A stretch of 64,000 bases of DNA from Roseobacter weihaiensis (lineage in GTDB: Bacteria; Pseudomonadota; Alphaproteobacteria; Rhodobacterales; Rhodobacteraceae). The notes under the pieces are model-generated. The model worked only from the letters and a program-made list of their open reading frames with translations, was not told the DNA's origin and searched no databases. Where the stretch lies: assembly GCF_020622345.1 (NCBI RefSeq), contig NZ_JACNMO010000011.1:1-64000 (forward strand), read 5' to 3'. Positions 18,840 through 28,547 of this stretch are shown here, piece by piece. The translations under genes and the position numbers were made by a program. Positions within the stretch are counted from its first letter, which is position 1; the number at the start of each line of letters is the position of its first letter.

Positions 18840-19922
18840 ATGATCCGGCTTGAAAAACGCCCCCAGCCCAGCACGGTATTCGCCTACGCAACGCCTGTGC
18901 TCGCCGTGTTGGCGACCTTCTTCTTTGGCGGGGTGCTGTTCGCGCTCTTGGGCAAGGACCCGGTCCAGTCCATCGTGACGATCTTCTGGGAGCCGCTTTT
19001 CGGCGAGTTCGCTTTCTTTTACCGCCCGCAACTGTTGGTGAAAGGAGCGCCGCTGGTGCTCATCGCCATCGGTCTCAGCCTGGGGTTCAAGGCCGGGATC
19101 TGGAACATCGGCGCAGAGGGCCAATACATCATGGGCGCGCTTTTCGGCGCGGGCGTGGGCCTTGCCTTCTACCCCGCAGAAAGCGCTCTGATCTTCCCCG
19201 CGATGATCCTGGCAGGGGCGTTTGGAGGATGGGTCTGGGCCATTATCCCGGCCCTGCTCAAGGTCAGGTTCGGGACCAACGAAATCCTCGTTTCCCTGAT
19301 GCTGGTCTATGTGGCCGAACAGTTTCTGGCCTCCATGTCCCTGGGCTTGCTGAAAAACCCCGAAGGCTTCGGGTTCCCCGGCAGTCGCAATCTGCAACAA
19401 TACGCCTCAGCGCATAACGCCGAAATTTTTGCCGGGTCTGGCATGCACTGGGGGGTGGTCGCGGCGATGATTGCGGTGATCTTTGCCTATGTGCTGCTGG
19501 CGCGCCACAAGCTGGGCTTTGCCATCCGCGTCACCGGCGAGGCCCCGCGGGCGGCCCGCTTCTCGGGCGTCAATCCAAGCCGGTTGATCCTGTTCTGTCT
19601 TGGCATGTCGGGCCTGCTTGCAGGGCTTGCCGGCCTGTTCGAGGTCTCGGGCCCGGCGGGGCAGGTCAGCATCGATTTTAACGTGGGCTACGGGTTCACC
19701 GCGATCATCGTGGCCTTTCTGGGCCGACTGCATCCCATCGGCATCGTGCTGGCGGGTCTGCTGATGGCGCTGACCTATATCGGTGGCGATATCGCGCAAA
19801 GTCAGCTGGGGCTGCCCGCTGCCGCCATTCAGGTCTTTCAGGGCATGCTGCTGTTTTTCCTGCTGGCGCTGGACCTTTTGACGAACTACCGGCTGCGTTT
19901 TGGCCAAGCAGAGGTGGCATAA
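18840..19922 (+). CDS. BMP-type ABC transporter permease
   Basis: The 360-residue inner-membrane protein is of the branched-chain/nucleoside permease family (YufP/NupB type). It has about eight to ten hydrophobic segments, the first at residues 15-40. The loop motif GEAPRAARFSGVNPSRL near residue 235 is the cytoplasmic coupling helix that contacts the ATPase. It starts 30 bp after the ATPase gene and its stop overlaps the start of the second permease by 1 nt (19922), so the two membrane subunits are coupled. Confidence 0.9.
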   Translation: MIRLEKRPQPSTVFAYATPVLAVLATFFFGGVLFALLGKDPVQSIVTIFWEPLFGEFAFFYRPQLLVKGAPLVLIAIGLSLGFKAGIWNIGAEGQYIMGALFGAGVGLAFYPAESALIFPAMILAGAFGGWVWAIIPALLKVRFGTNEILVSLMLVYVAEQFLASMSLGLLKNPEGFGFPGSRNLQQYASAHNAEIFAGSGMHWGVVAAMIAVIFAYVLLARHKLGFAIRVTGEAPRAARFSGVNPSRLILFCLGMSGLLAGLAGLFEVSGPAGQVSIDFNVGYGFTAIIVAFLGRLHPIGIVLAGLLMALTYIGGDIAQSQLGLPAAAIQVFQGMLLFFLLALDLLTNYRLRFGQAEVA

Positions 19923-20842
19923 TGGATTTATCGGTGATCAACCCCATCCTGCTCATCGCCGCCTTGATGAGTGCCGCCACCCCGATCCTGCTGGCCGCCA
20001 CGGGCGAGCTGGTGGTGGAACGCGCGGGCGTGCTGAACCTCGGCGTGGAGGGGATGATGATTGTGGGGGCGATCTGTGGTTTTGCCATCGCGGTGGAATC
20101 AGGATCACCGCTTTTCGGTTTTTTCGCCGCGGCGGTGGGCGGCGCGCTCCTGAGCCTGCTCTTTGCGTTCCTGACGCAGGTGACGCTGGCCAATCAGGTG
20201 GCCTCCGGGCTTGCCCTGACCCTCTTTGGGCTTGGCCTCTCGGCGCTGATCGGCCAGAGCTACGTCGGGATCAAACCGCCACGGCTGCCCGATCTGAATT
20301 TCGGACTTCTGGGCGATGTCCCGATCATCGGACCGGTCCTCTTTTCCCACAACCTGATCCTGTACTTTGGCCTTGCCCTTGTTGCTGCTGTCTGGGCGAT
20401 GCTGAAATACACCCGTGTCGGCCTCGTCCTGCGGGCGGTGGGTGAAAATCACGATGCCGCGCACGCGCTTGGCTACAAGGTTGTGCGCATCCGCACGCTG
20501 GCGATCATGTTCGGCGGCGCCTGCGCGGGGATGGGCGGGGCCTACATCAGCCTCATTCGGGTGCCGCAATGGACCGAAGGGATGACAGCCGGTGTGGGCT
20601 GGATTGCGCTCGCGCTGGTGGTGTTTGCCAGCTGGAAGCCCTGGCGGGTTTTGCTGGGTGCCTATCTTTTTGGCGGCATCACGCAGTTGCAGCTGAATTT
20701 GCAAGGGGCCGGCGTTGCCATTCCCGTCGAATATCTGGCAATGTCGCCCTATGTGATCACCATCGTTGTGCTCGTTATCCTGTCTGCGGATAAGAGCGCG
20801 GCCCCCGGCTCACTGGGTCGGACATTCCACGCCTCAAACTAG
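19922..20842 (+). CDS. BMP-type ABC transporter permease, second subunit
   Basis: The 306-residue membrane protein is of the YufQ/NupC type. The start LLIAALMSAATPILLAATGE and the conserved ERAGVLNLGVEGMM (residues 36-49) are diagnostic for this subunit. The coupling motif is GENHDAAHALGYKV near residue 175. It forms a heterodimeric channel with the preceding permease. A 52-bp gap separates it from the binding-protein gene. Confidence 0.92.
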   Translation: MDLSVINPILLIAALMSAATPILLAATGELVVERAGVLNLGVEGMMIVGAICGFAIAVESGSPLFGFFAAAVGGALLSLLFAFLTQVTLANQVASGLALTLFGLGLSALIGQSYVGIKPPRLPDLNFGLLGDVPIIGPVLFSHNLILYFGLALVAAVWAMLKYTRVGLVLRAVGENHDAAHALGYKVVRIRTLAIMFGGACAGMGGAYISLIRVPQWTEGMTAGVGWIALALVVFASWKPWRVLLGAYLFGGITQLQLNLQGAGVAIPVEYLAMSPYVITIVVLVILSADKSAAPGSLGRTFHASN

Positions 20843-20894
20843 AGGCCAATCAGCGCCCCGGCACAGGGGCGGTTCAACAGGGGGAAGACCTGAC

Positions 20895-21971
20895 ATGAGA
20901 ATAACAACCCTTCTTGCCAGTGCGGCAATTGCACTTGGCTTGGTAACGGCTGCGGTGGCCGAAGACACCACCAAGGTCGGATTTGTCTACGTGGGGCCCG
21001 TCGGTGACGGCGGCTGGACCTTCACGCACGATCAGGCGCGCCAGGCCGTCGAGGCCGAATTCGGCGATGCGGTCGAGACCGTTTTTGTCGAAAGTGTTGC
21101 CGAAGGCCCGGACGCCGAGCGCGTGCTGACCCAAATGGCGCTCGACGGCGCGGATCTGATCTTTACGACCTCTTTCGGCTATATGGATGCCACCAACAAC
21201 GTCGCGGCCAAGTTTCCGGACGTGAAATTCGAACATGCCACAGGCTACAAGCGCCTGCACCCCAATGTGTCGACCTATTCCGCCCGGTTCTATGAAGGAC
21301 GTGCCGTTCAGGGGCACATCGCGGGCAACATGACCGAGAGCAATATCATCGGCTACATCGCCTCTTATCCGATCCCCGAAGTCATCCGGGGCATCAATTC
21401 CGCCTACCTGCATGCCAGCAAGGTGAACCCGGATGTCGAATTCAAGATCATCTGGGTCTACACTTGGTTTGATCCGGCAAAAGAGGCGGATGCCGCCAAG
21501 ACCCTGATCGATCAGGGCGCGGATGTGATCCTGCAGCACACCGATTCCACGGCGCCTCACGCGGCGGCACAGGAAGCGGGCAATGTGGTCACCTTCGGAC
21601 AGGCCTCTGACATGTCCGCCTATGCGCCCTTCCCGCGGGTGAGTGCGATCCTTGACGAATGGGGCGACTACTACATCGCCCGCACCAGAGCGGTCATGGA
21701 CGGCACGTGGGAGAGCGTGGACACCTGGCATGGCATCGGCGATGGCATGGTCGGTATCGGCGAGATCACGGACGCTGTCCCCGCAAATGTCGCGGAAGAG
21801 GCCATGGCGATGAAAGCCGCGCTGGCCGATGGCAGCTACCATGCGTTCACAGGACCAATCAACAAGCAGGACGGGTCCGCATGGCTGGCAGAGGGCGAAG
21901 TGGCTGACGACGGGACACTTGCCGGCATGAACTTCTATGTGGAAGGCATCACTGGAGAAATCCCACAATAA
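20895..21971 (+). CDS. BMP family substrate-binding protein
   Basis: The 358-residue periplasmic receptor has a Sec signal peptide at residues 1-23 (hydrophobic AIALGLVTAAVA, cleavage after AVA). It has the BMP/PnrA fold: VGFVYVGPVGDGGWTFTHDQ near residue 29, a DLIFTTSFGYMD segment near 94, and an ILQHTDSTAPHAAAQ segment near 214. Relatives bind purine nucleosides or related bases, so a nucleoside or purine is the likely cargo; the exact ligand cannot be read here. It is the last gene of the four-gene importer operon and is followed directly by a strong terminator. Confidence 0.9.
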   Translation: MRITTLLASAAIALGLVTAAVAEDTTKVGFVYVGPVGDGGWTFTHDQARQAVEAEFGDAVETVFVESVAEGPDAERVLTQMALDGADLIFTTSFGYMDATNNVAAKFPDVKFEHATGYKRLHPNVSTYSARFYEGRAVQGHIAGNMTESNIIGYIASYPIPEVIRGINSAYLHASKVNPDVEFKIIWVYTWFDPAKEADAAKTLIDQGADVILQHTDSTAPHAAAQEAGNVVTFGQASDMSAYAPFPRVSAILDEWGDYYIARTRAVMDGTWESVDTWHGIGDGMVGIGEITDAVPANVAEEAMAMKAALADGSYHAFTGPINKQDGSAWLAEGEVADDGTLAGMNFYVEGITGEIPQ

Positions 21972-21997
21972 ACTCTCCCACAGTGCAAAAAACACAT

Positions 21998-22030
21998 GGC
22001 CCCGGTGATCCTCGCCGGGGCCTTTCTTTT
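21998..22030 (+). terminator. Rho-independent terminator of the BMP ABC operon
   Basis: A perfect 8-bp GC-only stem (GGCCCCGG at 21998-22005, CCGGGGCC at 22015-22022) with a 9-nt loop is followed by TTTCTTTT at 22023-22030. It sits 27 bp after the binding-protein stop codon. Confidence 0.92.
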
Positions 22031-22155
22031 GCTCCGCAGGGTGGGCGTCCGGGCCCCTTTTAAGGCCTGCCAAAAACCGGCGACGCGACTGATCCTGATC
22101 AAAGCAGGCCTCCGGTCGGGGAACTACGATACCGCCAACACCAAGGAGACTGAAA

Positions 22156-22566
22156 ATGTATACCAATATCCTCGTTCCCGTCGTCTTTGAGCATGGCAAT
22201 CACGGAGAGAACTCGCTGAAAGTTGCCAAGGAGCTGCTTGACGACGGTGGCAAGATCACGCTGCTGCATGTAATGGAGGAGATACCGTCCTACGCCACGA
22301 CCTACCTGCCCGAGGGGCTGGCAAAACGCCAGCATACCGAGGCCGTGGAAGCGCTGCGTGACATGACGGGGACGATTGGTGTCTCGACCGAGATCGCGGT
22401 TGTGCAGGGGCATGCCTATTCCAGCATTCTTGAATATGCCAAGAAACACGAAAACGACTGCATCGTTATTGCATCGCACAAGCCCGGTTTCGAAGACTAC
22501 TTTCTGGGCTCGACAGCCGCACGTGTCGTCAGACACGCCAAATGTGGCGTGCATATTCTGCGGTAG
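22156..22566 (+). CDS. Universal stress protein (UspF/UspG-like)
   Basis: The 136-residue single-domain Usp starts MYTNILVPVVFE. Its C-terminal nucleotide-loop region, HKPGFEDYFLGSTAARVVRHA, is the variant found in UspF/UspG relatives. A good GGAG ribosome-binding site (AAGGAG at about 22142-22147) precedes the ATG. Such proteins support survival under starvation or redox stress; the ligand and targets are unknown. It is convergent with gshA (15 bp between stops). Confidence 0.9.
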   Translation: MYTNILVPVVFEHGNHGENSLKVAKELLDDGGKITLLHVMEEIPSYATTYLPEGLAKRQHTEAVEALRDMTGTIGVSTEIAVVQGHAYSSILEYAKKHENDCIVIASHKPGFEDYFLGSTAARVVRHAKCGVHILR

Positions 22567-22580
22567 AAGAGCTTGGGCGA

Positions 22581-23951
22581 TCAGTAGGAGTACTCGGCGT
22601 AAATCCGGCTCAAGTCGCCGTTCCAGCTGCCATGATAGCGGTCCAAAAGCTCGTCGGCCGGGGTCTTGCCGGTCTCGACGCTTTCGTGCAGCGCATTCAG
22701 GAAATGCGTCTCGTCCGGGACCATGCCGCCCGCGCCGGGTCTTGCCCGCGCTTGCAGGCCCGTCTGGCTGATCGCAACGGCTTCGCGGGCCAGATCGTGC
22801 ATCCTGACGTCGCCAACCTGTGCTTGCAAACCGTCAACGGAAGCGGCAACCCGCAGGGCTTCGCGGGCGTCGGCATCAAGGGATTTGACCAGATCCCAGG
22901 CCGCATCCAGCGCGGTCTGATCGTACATCAGTCCAACCCAGAACGCAGGCAGCGCGCAGAGCCTGCGCCAGGGGCCGCCATCGGCCCCGCGCATCTCGAT
23001 GTATTTCTTCATGCGGGCTTCCGGGAAGGCCGTGGTGAGGTGATCCGCCCAGTCTGACAGCGTGGGGATTTCTCCCGGCAGTGCGGGCAATTCCCCTTTG
23101 AGAAAGTCACGAAACGACATCCCCAGCGCATTGATGTAGGATCCGTCGCGATAGACGAAATACATCGGCACATCGAGCGCATATTCCACCCAGCGCTCAA
23201 ACCCCATACCCTCCTCGAACACGAAGGGCAGCATGCCCGTGCGCGCGGCATCCAAGTCGCGCCAGACCCGGCTGCGCCAGGATTTATGGCCGTTCACCTT
23301 GCCTTCAAAGAACGGCGAATTGGCAAAAAGCGCCGTGGCAACAGGTTGCAGCGCCAGCGCCACGCGCATCTTTTGCACCATGTCCGCTTCGGACCCGAAA
23401 TCGAGATTGACCTGCACCGTGCAGGTGCGCCGCATCATGACCCGGCCCATCGTGCCCACCTTGGCCATGTAGTCGTTCATCAGCTTGTAGCGGCCCTTTG
23501 GCATCAGATCCATCTGCTCGTGCGTCCAGACCGGGGCCGCCCCCAACCCGATGAAGCCCACACCGATTTCATCCGCCACATCCTTGACCTCGCGCAGGTG
23601 TACATTCACCTCATCGCAGGTCTCGTGGATGGTCTCCAGCGGCGCACCCGAGAGTTCCAGCGCGCCCCCCGGCTCAAGGCTCACATTGGCCCCGTCCTTT
23701 TCCAAGCCGATGATCTTGCCGTCTTCCAGCACCGGGGCCCAGGCAAAGCGGTCTCGCAGCCCCTCCAATACGGCACGGATCGACCGGTCCCCCTCGTAGG
23801 GCAGTGGCAAAAGCGTGTCCTTGCAATAGCCGAATTTCTCGTGCTCGGTCCCGATGCGCCAGTCCGCTTTAGGCTTGCAGCCGCTCTCAAGGTAGCCCAC
23901 CAGCTGGTCGTAAGAGGTGATCGGGCCACCGCCGGATTGTGGAATAGACAT
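22581..23951 (-). CDS. gshA: Glutamate--cysteine ligase (plant/proteobacterial GCS2 type)
   Basis: It catalyses ATP-dependent gamma-glutamylcysteine formation, the first step of glutathione synthesis. The ATG at 23951 gives 456 residues; a GTG at 23990 would add 13 residues with no family match. Key stretches are WRIGTEHEKFGY near residue 32 (glutamate/metal binding), SLEPGGALELSG near 90, MMRRTCTVQVNLDFGSE near 170 and MYFVYRDG near 262. Alphaproteobacterial and plant enzymes share this form. It is a single gene between a convergent usp and the rsmE pair. Confidence 0.93.
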   Translation of the reverse strand: MSIPQSGGGPITSYDQLVGYLESGCKPKADWRIGTEHEKFGYCKDTLLPLPYEGDRSIRAVLEGLRDRFAWAPVLEDGKIIGLEKDGANVSLEPGGALELSGAPLETIHETCDEVNVHLREVKDVADEIGVGFIGLGAAPVWTHEQMDLMPKGRYKLMNDYMAKVGTMGRVMMRRTCTVQVNLDFGSEADMVQKMRVALALQPVATALFANSPFFEGKVNGHKSWRSRVWRDLDAARTGMLPFVFEEGMGFERWVEYALDVPMYFVYRDGSYINALGMSFRDFLKGELPALPGEIPTLSDWADHLTTAFPEARMKKYIEMRGADGGPWRRLCALPAFWVGLMYDQTALDAAWDLVKSLDADAREALRVAASVDGLQAQVGDVRMHDLAREAVAISQTGLQARARPGAGGMVPDETHFLNALHESVETGKTPADELLDRYHGSWNGDLSRIYAEYSY

Positions 23952-24017
23952 GGGGGAGGCTCCGTTTGTGGTGTATTCTTTGCGGTCCACGAGGGATGGG
24001 CCGTAATGCGCCCGGTG

Positions 24018-24539
24018 TCAATGTAGAGTGGCCTGTGCAGAAATAACAAGGTCGCGCTGCCAAACCACAACGGGCAGGTTTTCCAAGCTGTTAAGCGCAG
24101 AGAGGACTTGAGCCATCCGCAGCCCCTCCAGCGTGGCAAAAGCATCAAAAAGCGCCTCTGCCCCTTCTGCATTGACCGGAATCAGCAGTTCAGGATGGCC
24201 ACGCTGGCGCAGCCGCCAATGGGTCGGGTGCAGCGTCGGGTCAAGGACAACCCGGTCCAGATCGCGCAAGTCTACTGCGCCACCGGTCAGCGGACCAAAA
24301 TAAGTGATCTGACCCTCATCGACCTGCACCGCCCCCGGACCCTGACCCGCGCTGCGAAAGCGCGCCCGTTGCGCGCCGACCCAGATCAACGCCGCCCCCG
24401 CGACCATCAGCGCGACACCGGGCAGGATCAGCAGGTTGCCCGGCCCGACAAGCCACCAGAGCCCAAGCAGAAACGCAAAAGCCCCGGCAAGAACCTCGCG
24501 CCAGCGCAGCAACTGCGCCTTGGCCTCGGGCCGGATCAC
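24018..24539 (-). CDS. Small membrane protein downstream of rsmE, unknown function
   Basis: The 173-residue protein starts from GTG 24539, which overlaps the rsmE stop (GGTGA), so it is translationally coupled. Two adjacent hydrophobic segments at about residues 12-31 and 33-50 form a hairpin anchor. A cytoplasmic beta-rich domain follows that resembles small PH-like membrane proteins (DEGQITYFGPLTGG ... VDLRDLDRVVLD). I do not recognise a named family. Longer starts would lie inside rsmE. Confidence 0.7.
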   Translation of the reverse strand: MIRPEAKAQLLRWREVLAGAFAFLLGLWWLVGPGNLLILPGVALMVAGAALIWVGAQRARFRSAGQGPGAVQVDEGQITYFGPLTGGAVDLRDLDRVVLDPTLHPTHWRLRQRGHPELLIPVNAEGAEALFDAFATLEGLRMAQVLSALNSLENLPVVVWQRDLVISAQATLH

Positions 24540-25255
24540 CGCCAATCCCCCAGCGTGCTCTGCCACAAGGTCAGGGCCGCAACCGCAGCCGTATCCGCAC
24601 GCAGGATGCGCGGTCCCAGAGAGACCGCCTGTGCGCATTCCATGGCGTGCAGACGCCCGCGCTCCCGATCCGAGAACCCGCCCTCCGGCCCGATCAGAAT
24701 GCCCCAGGGACCGCCCCCCGTCGGCCGCGTCGGGGTCGAGCCCGCCAGACCTTCATCACAGAACATGATCTGCCGCGCGTCGTCCCACCCCGCCAGCAGG
24801 CGGTCGAGCCGCGCCAGCTCGGACACTTGCGGCACATAGGTGCCGCCACATTGCTCTGCCGCCTCGACCGCGTGGGCTTGCAACCGGTCGCGCTGAATGC
24901 GGCCTGCGTTGGTGAACTCCGTCTGGACCGGCATGATCCGCGCGGCCCCCATCTCGGCCGCTTTTTCGACAATGAAATCCGTGCGCGCCTTTTTGATCGG
25001 TGCAAACATCAACCACAGATCGGGCGGCATATGCAAAGGCCGCGTCTGGTGTTTCACCTCCAAAAGCCCACCGCGCTTGCCTGTCTGCGTGACCTCGGCC
25101 AGCCATTCGCCACTTTGCCCGTCAAACGCCAACACCAGCGCTCCCGCACCCAGCCGCATGACGCCAAAAAGATAGTGTGCCTGCTCCCGCGACAGAGGAA
25201 CCGATTGCCCCTCCCCCAAGGGGTGCTCTACATAAAGGCGGATTTTGGCTGTCAT
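24536..25255 (-). CDS. rsmE: 16S rRNA (uracil-1498-N3)-methyltransferase
   Basis: The 239-residue SPOUT-class enzyme methylates U1498 of 16S rRNA using SAM. The N-terminal PUA-like part (SREQAHYLFGVMRL near residue 22) binds RNA. The knot region has LMFAPIKKARTDFIVEKAAEMGA near 77, GILIGPEGGFSDRE near 185 and LGPRILRADTAAVAALTLWQ near the end. ATG 25255 starts the family sequence. It is divergent from ubiA with 24 bp between start codons. Confidence 0.93.
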   Translation of the reverse strand: MTAKIRLYVEHPLGEGQSVPLSREQAHYLFGVMRLGAGALVLAFDGQSGEWLAEVTQTGKRGGLLEVKHQTRPLHMPPDLWLMFAPIKKARTDFIVEKAAEMGAARIMPVQTEFTNAGRIQRDRLQAHAVEAAEQCGGTYVPQVSELARLDRLLAGWDDARQIMFCDEGLAGSTPTRPTGGGPWGILIGPEGGFSDRERGRLHAMECAQAVSLGPRILRADTAAVAALTLWQSTLGDWR

Positions 25256-25279
25256 CACACGGTCCATGCGGAGATACAT

Positions 25280-26242
25280 ATGCAAGAGCCAGCCCCAACG
25301 CCAGACGGTCAGGTCGCCGATGCGGTGAAAGACAACTGGGTGGATGTCTACGCCCCCGCCTGGACGCGCCCCTATCTGCGACTGAGCCGGGCGGACCGGC
25401 CCATTGGCACCTGGCTGCTTCTGCTGCCCTGCTGGTGGGGTCTGGCGCTGTCGATGCTGCATGACCAACGCGCTGGCCTGCACGATCTATGGATCGCGGT
25501 GGGGTGCGCCATCGGGGCCTGGCTGATGCGGGGGGCGGGCTGTACCTGGAACGACATCACGGACCGCGGTTTTGACGGTCAGGTGGAACGCACCCGGTCG
25601 CGCCCGATCCCTGCGGGTCAGGTCACGGTTCGGGGGGCCGTGATCTGGATGTGTGCCCAGTCGCTGCTGGCGTTTGGCATTCTGCTCACCTTCAACTGGG
25701 CGGCGATCGGGTTGGGTGTTCTGGCGCTGCTGCCGGTGGCGATCTACCCGTTCGCCAAACGCTTTACCTGGTGGCCACAGGTGTTTCTGGGGCTGGCCTT
25801 CAACTGGGGCGCGCTGCTGGCCTGGACCGCCCATAGCGGCAGGTTAGAGGCCCCCGCCGTGGTGCTTTACATGGCCGGTATCGCCTGGACGCTGTTCTAC
25901 GACACGATCTACGCCCATCAAGACACCGAAGATGACGCGCTCATCGGCATCAAATCCACGGCACGGCTCTTTGGCGACAAGACGGCGGCCTGGTTGCGGC
26001 GGTTTCTGATGGCCACGGTGGGCCTGATGGGGCTGGCGGTGATCTATGCCGTGAAACCCGAGGCCAGCGTCCTGGCACTTGTCGTTGCCTTGGGCGGTCC
26101 CTGGGCCATGGGGTGGCACATGGCCTGGCAATTGCGCGGGTTCGATACGGAGGATAATGCAAAGCTCTTGCAGCTCTTTCGCGCCAACCGCGATACTGGC
26201 GTGATCCCGCTTGTGTTTTTTGGGGCGGCATTGCTGCTGTGA
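25280..26242 (+). CDS. ubiA: 4-hydroxybenzoate polyprenyltransferase
   Basis: The integral membrane prenyltransferase attaches the polyprenyl chain to 4-hydroxybenzoate in ubiquinone synthesis. It has 320 residues and about eight to nine membrane helices. The first Mg-prenyl diphosphate motif is NDITDRGFDGQVERTRSRP near residue 91 and the second is YDTIYAHQDTEDD near 206. It starts at ATG 25280. A weak 6-bp hairpin without a T-run follows at 26251-26265. Confidence 0.94.
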   Translation: MQEPAPTPDGQVADAVKDNWVDVYAPAWTRPYLRLSRADRPIGTWLLLLPCWWGLALSMLHDQRAGLHDLWIAVGCAIGAWLMRGAGCTWNDITDRGFDGQVERTRSRPIPAGQVTVRGAVIWMCAQSLLAFGILLTFNWAAIGLGVLALLPVAIYPFAKRFTWWPQVFLGLAFNWGALLAWTAHSGRLEAPAVVLYMAGIAWTLFYDTIYAHQDTEDDALIGIKSTARLFGDKTAAWLRRFLMATVGLMGLAVIYAVKPEASVLALVVALGGPWAMGWHMAWQLRGFDTEDNAKLLQLFRANRDTGVIPLVFFGAALLL

Positions 26243-26301
26243 TTGAAACCCGCCGCTGAGCGGCGTATCACGGAACCAGTAGACAACAGTTTCAGAGTGC
26301 C

Positions 26302-28179
26302 ATGCCCCTGTCCCGTCTTCATCTTGTTGCCAGTGCCTTTGCCATTGCCGGTGGCGTTTCCCTACTGGCCGCAAGTTTTTCCGTGCAGCTGATCGAAGAC
26401 AAGACAGAGACCGAAGTCCGTTATATCCTGGATCGAAACGGGCTGACCTGGGCCGAGGTTCAGGCAGACGGGCTGCGTGTCATCATGGCCGGGACCGCGC
26501 CGACCGAAGCGCTGCGCTTTCGCGCGCTGAGCCTTGCCGGCTCGATGGTGGACGCAGCACGCGTGATTGATGAGATGGATGTCACGGCGGAAGCCGGTTT
26601 GGAGGCGCCCCGTTTCTCCGCCGAAGTGCTGCGCAATACATCCGGTCTGTCAATCATCGGGCTGATCCCGGCCAGCAGCGACCGCGCCGCCATTATCGAA
26701 GGCTTTGCCGACATGAGCGACCTGCCGGTGACGGACCTGCTTGAGACCGCAGACTACCCTGCCCCAAGCGGCTGGGAGGACGCCTTAGCCTTTGCCACCA
26801 ACGCCATACAGGACCTGCCGCGCGCCAAAGCTTCGGTCGACGCCGGACGGGTCGAGATCACCGCAATTGCCGACAGCGAAGAGGACAAGGCGGAGATGGA
26901 GGCGCGGCTGCGCCGCAGTGCCCCGCCCGCCTTGCGGGTCTCTCTCAACATAACCGCGCCACGGCCGGTCATAACCCCTTTCACCCTGCGGTTTGTGATG
27001 GATGAGGCCGGCGTTCGCTTTGACGCCTGCTCAGCGGATACCGAGGCCAGCAAATCCCGCATTCTGGACGCTGCGTTCCGTGCGGGCCTCAGTGGGCTGG
27101 GGCGCTGCACCGTGGGCATGGGCGTGCCCAGCCCGAACTGGGCCGAGGCCGCCGAACAGTCGATAGACGCCCTGGCTCAGATCGGGCAGGGCACGGTCAC
27201 CTTCTCGGACGCGGATATTACCCTCGCCGCTGCCGAGGGCACGGATGCAGCCCTCTTTGACCGCGTTGTGGGAGAGCTGGAGAACAATCTGCCGGACGTC
27301 TTTGCCCTTAAGGCCGATCTCCCCGTCTCGCAGGATGACGCCGTGGGGCCACCGGAATTCGTCGCCACCCTCAGCCCTGAGGGGCAAGTGCAGCTCAGGG
27401 GCCGGATTGCAGGGGAAGTCATGCGCGACGCCGCCGATAGTTTTGCCAAGGCGAAATTCGGCTATGACAATGTCTACACCGCAACACGGATCGTCCCGGA
27501 TCTGCCGGGAGATTGGTCGTCGCGGGTGCTGACGGGGATCGAGGCCCTGGGCTATCTCAACAACGGCGCGGTCACCGTCACCCCGGAGCAGGTCTTGCTG
27601 TCGGGGCGGTCCGGCAACCCGGCGGCAAATGAGGTGATCTCGCGGCTGATGGTGGATAAACTGGGCAATGGTGGCGCGTTCGAGATTGACGTCAGCTATG
27701 TCGAAGCGCTGGACCCGGTGGCCGCCAAACCGACGGCTGACGAATGTGAAGCCCGCATTGCGGCCATCGTCGCGGGCGGCAAGATCAGCTTTGAGCCCGG
27801 TTCCGCAACCATTGACGAGAGTGCCCTGAGCTCGATGGACCAGATTGCGGAACTGCTGCAGGAGTGCGGCGACCTGCGCATCGAGGTCCAAGGACACACC
27901 GACAGCCAGGGCCGCGAGGAAATGAACCTGTCGCTGAGCCAGGCGCGAGCAGAATCAGTCCTGAACGAACTGCGCGCCCGCCGGGTGCTGACCAGCGGCT
28001 TTGTCGCGAAAGGCTATGGTGAGGCCAACCCGATTGCAGACAACGACACAGAAGCGGGCCGCGAAGCGAACCGCCGCATCGAATTCCGCCTGATCCGACC
28101 GGAACCAAGTATCCCGGAAGGCGACTCTGCTCTGGAAAGCATCGCTGAAAACAGTGATACAGGGACAGAAGACCAATAA
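26302..28179 (+). CDS. OmpA-family envelope protein with BON-like repeats
   Basis: The 625-residue protein has an N-terminal hydrophobic segment at residues 8-27 that acts as a signal or anchor. Several segments (about 40-95, 165-225 and 400-450) resemble BON-type lipid-binding folds. The C-terminal OmpA/MotB peptidoglycan-binding domain is at about 490-605 (ISFEPGSATIDE ... VQGHTDSQG ... LSQARAESVLNEL ... GYGEANPIADN ... EANRRIEFRL). It probably ties the envelope to peptidoglycan. The next gene, 34 bp on, encodes a small anchored coiled coil. Confidence 0.85.
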   Translation: MPLSRLHLVASAFAIAGGVSLLAASFSVQLIEDKTETEVRYILDRNGLTWAEVQADGLRVIMAGTAPTEALRFRALSLAGSMVDAARVIDEMDVTAEAGLEAPRFSAEVLRNTSGLSIIGLIPASSDRAAIIEGFADMSDLPVTDLLETADYPAPSGWEDALAFATNAIQDLPRAKASVDAGRVEITAIADSEEDKAEMEARLRRSAPPALRVSLNITAPRPVITPFTLRFVMDEAGVRFDACSADTEASKSRILDAAFRAGLSGLGRCTVGMGVPSPNWAEAAEQSIDALAQIGQGTVTFSDADITLAAAEGTDAALFDRVVGELENNLPDVFALKADLPVSQDDAVGPPEFVATLSPEGQVQLRGRIAGEVMRDAADSFAKAKFGYDNVYTATRIVPDLPGDWSSRVLTGIEALGYLNNGAVTVTPEQVLLSGRSGNPAANEVISRLMVDKLGNGGAFEIDVSYVEALDPVAAKPTADECEARIAAIVAGGKISFEPGSATIDESALSSMDQIAELLQECGDLRIEVQGHTDSQGREEMNLSLSQARAESVLNELRARRVLTSGFVAKGYGEANPIADNDTEAGREANRRIEFRLIRPEPSIPEGDSALESIAENSDTGTEDQ

Positions 28180-28213
28180 CAGCGACTTTTGGTCGGCACG
28201 AAAGGAACATGCA

Positions 28214-28543
28214 ATGACCAGCCCGCAGTTTGTGGTGGCGACCGCGATCATGCTTTTTGTCGCATTCTGTCTAGGATGGTTCGCCAACTGGCTGGTCCAT
28301 CGCTTTTCACGCGTGGCCGCCGACGATGTGGCGCAGCTGGATCGGATGAGCCAGGAATTGCATGAAGCCGAAGAAACGCGCGATCAGGCGATCACCTACC
28401 TGCAGCAGCGCGAGGCGGAACTGACAAATCAGCTCGCCCAGACAGAGGCAGAGCTACGCGCCGCGATGGATGGGCTTCGTGACGCGCGCCACGAAGCAGA
28501 AGAACTCAGGGCGCATCTGTCGCGCCAGAAACACGCCGGCTAG
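28214..28543 (+). CDS. Small membrane-anchored coiled-coil protein
   Basis: The 109-residue protein starts at ATG 28214 behind AAAGGAAC. Residues 7-29 form one transmembrane helix (ATAIMLFVAFCLGWFANWLV). Residues 38-105 are a near-continuous coiled coil rich in Glu/Gln/Arg. No named family is recognised. Close linkage to the OmpA-like gene suggests an envelope role. Confidence 0.75.
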   Translation: MTSPQFVVATAIMLFVAFCLGWFANWLVHRFSRVAADDVAQLDRMSQELHEAEETRDQAITYLQQREAELTNQLAQTEAELRAAMDGLRDARHEAEELRAHLSRQKHAG

Positions 28544-28547
28544 CGTG

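Noticed and set aside
26251-26265. Hairpin after ubiA as a terminator
   Set aside because: The 6-bp stem is perfect but no T-run follows and the OmpA gene begins soon after.
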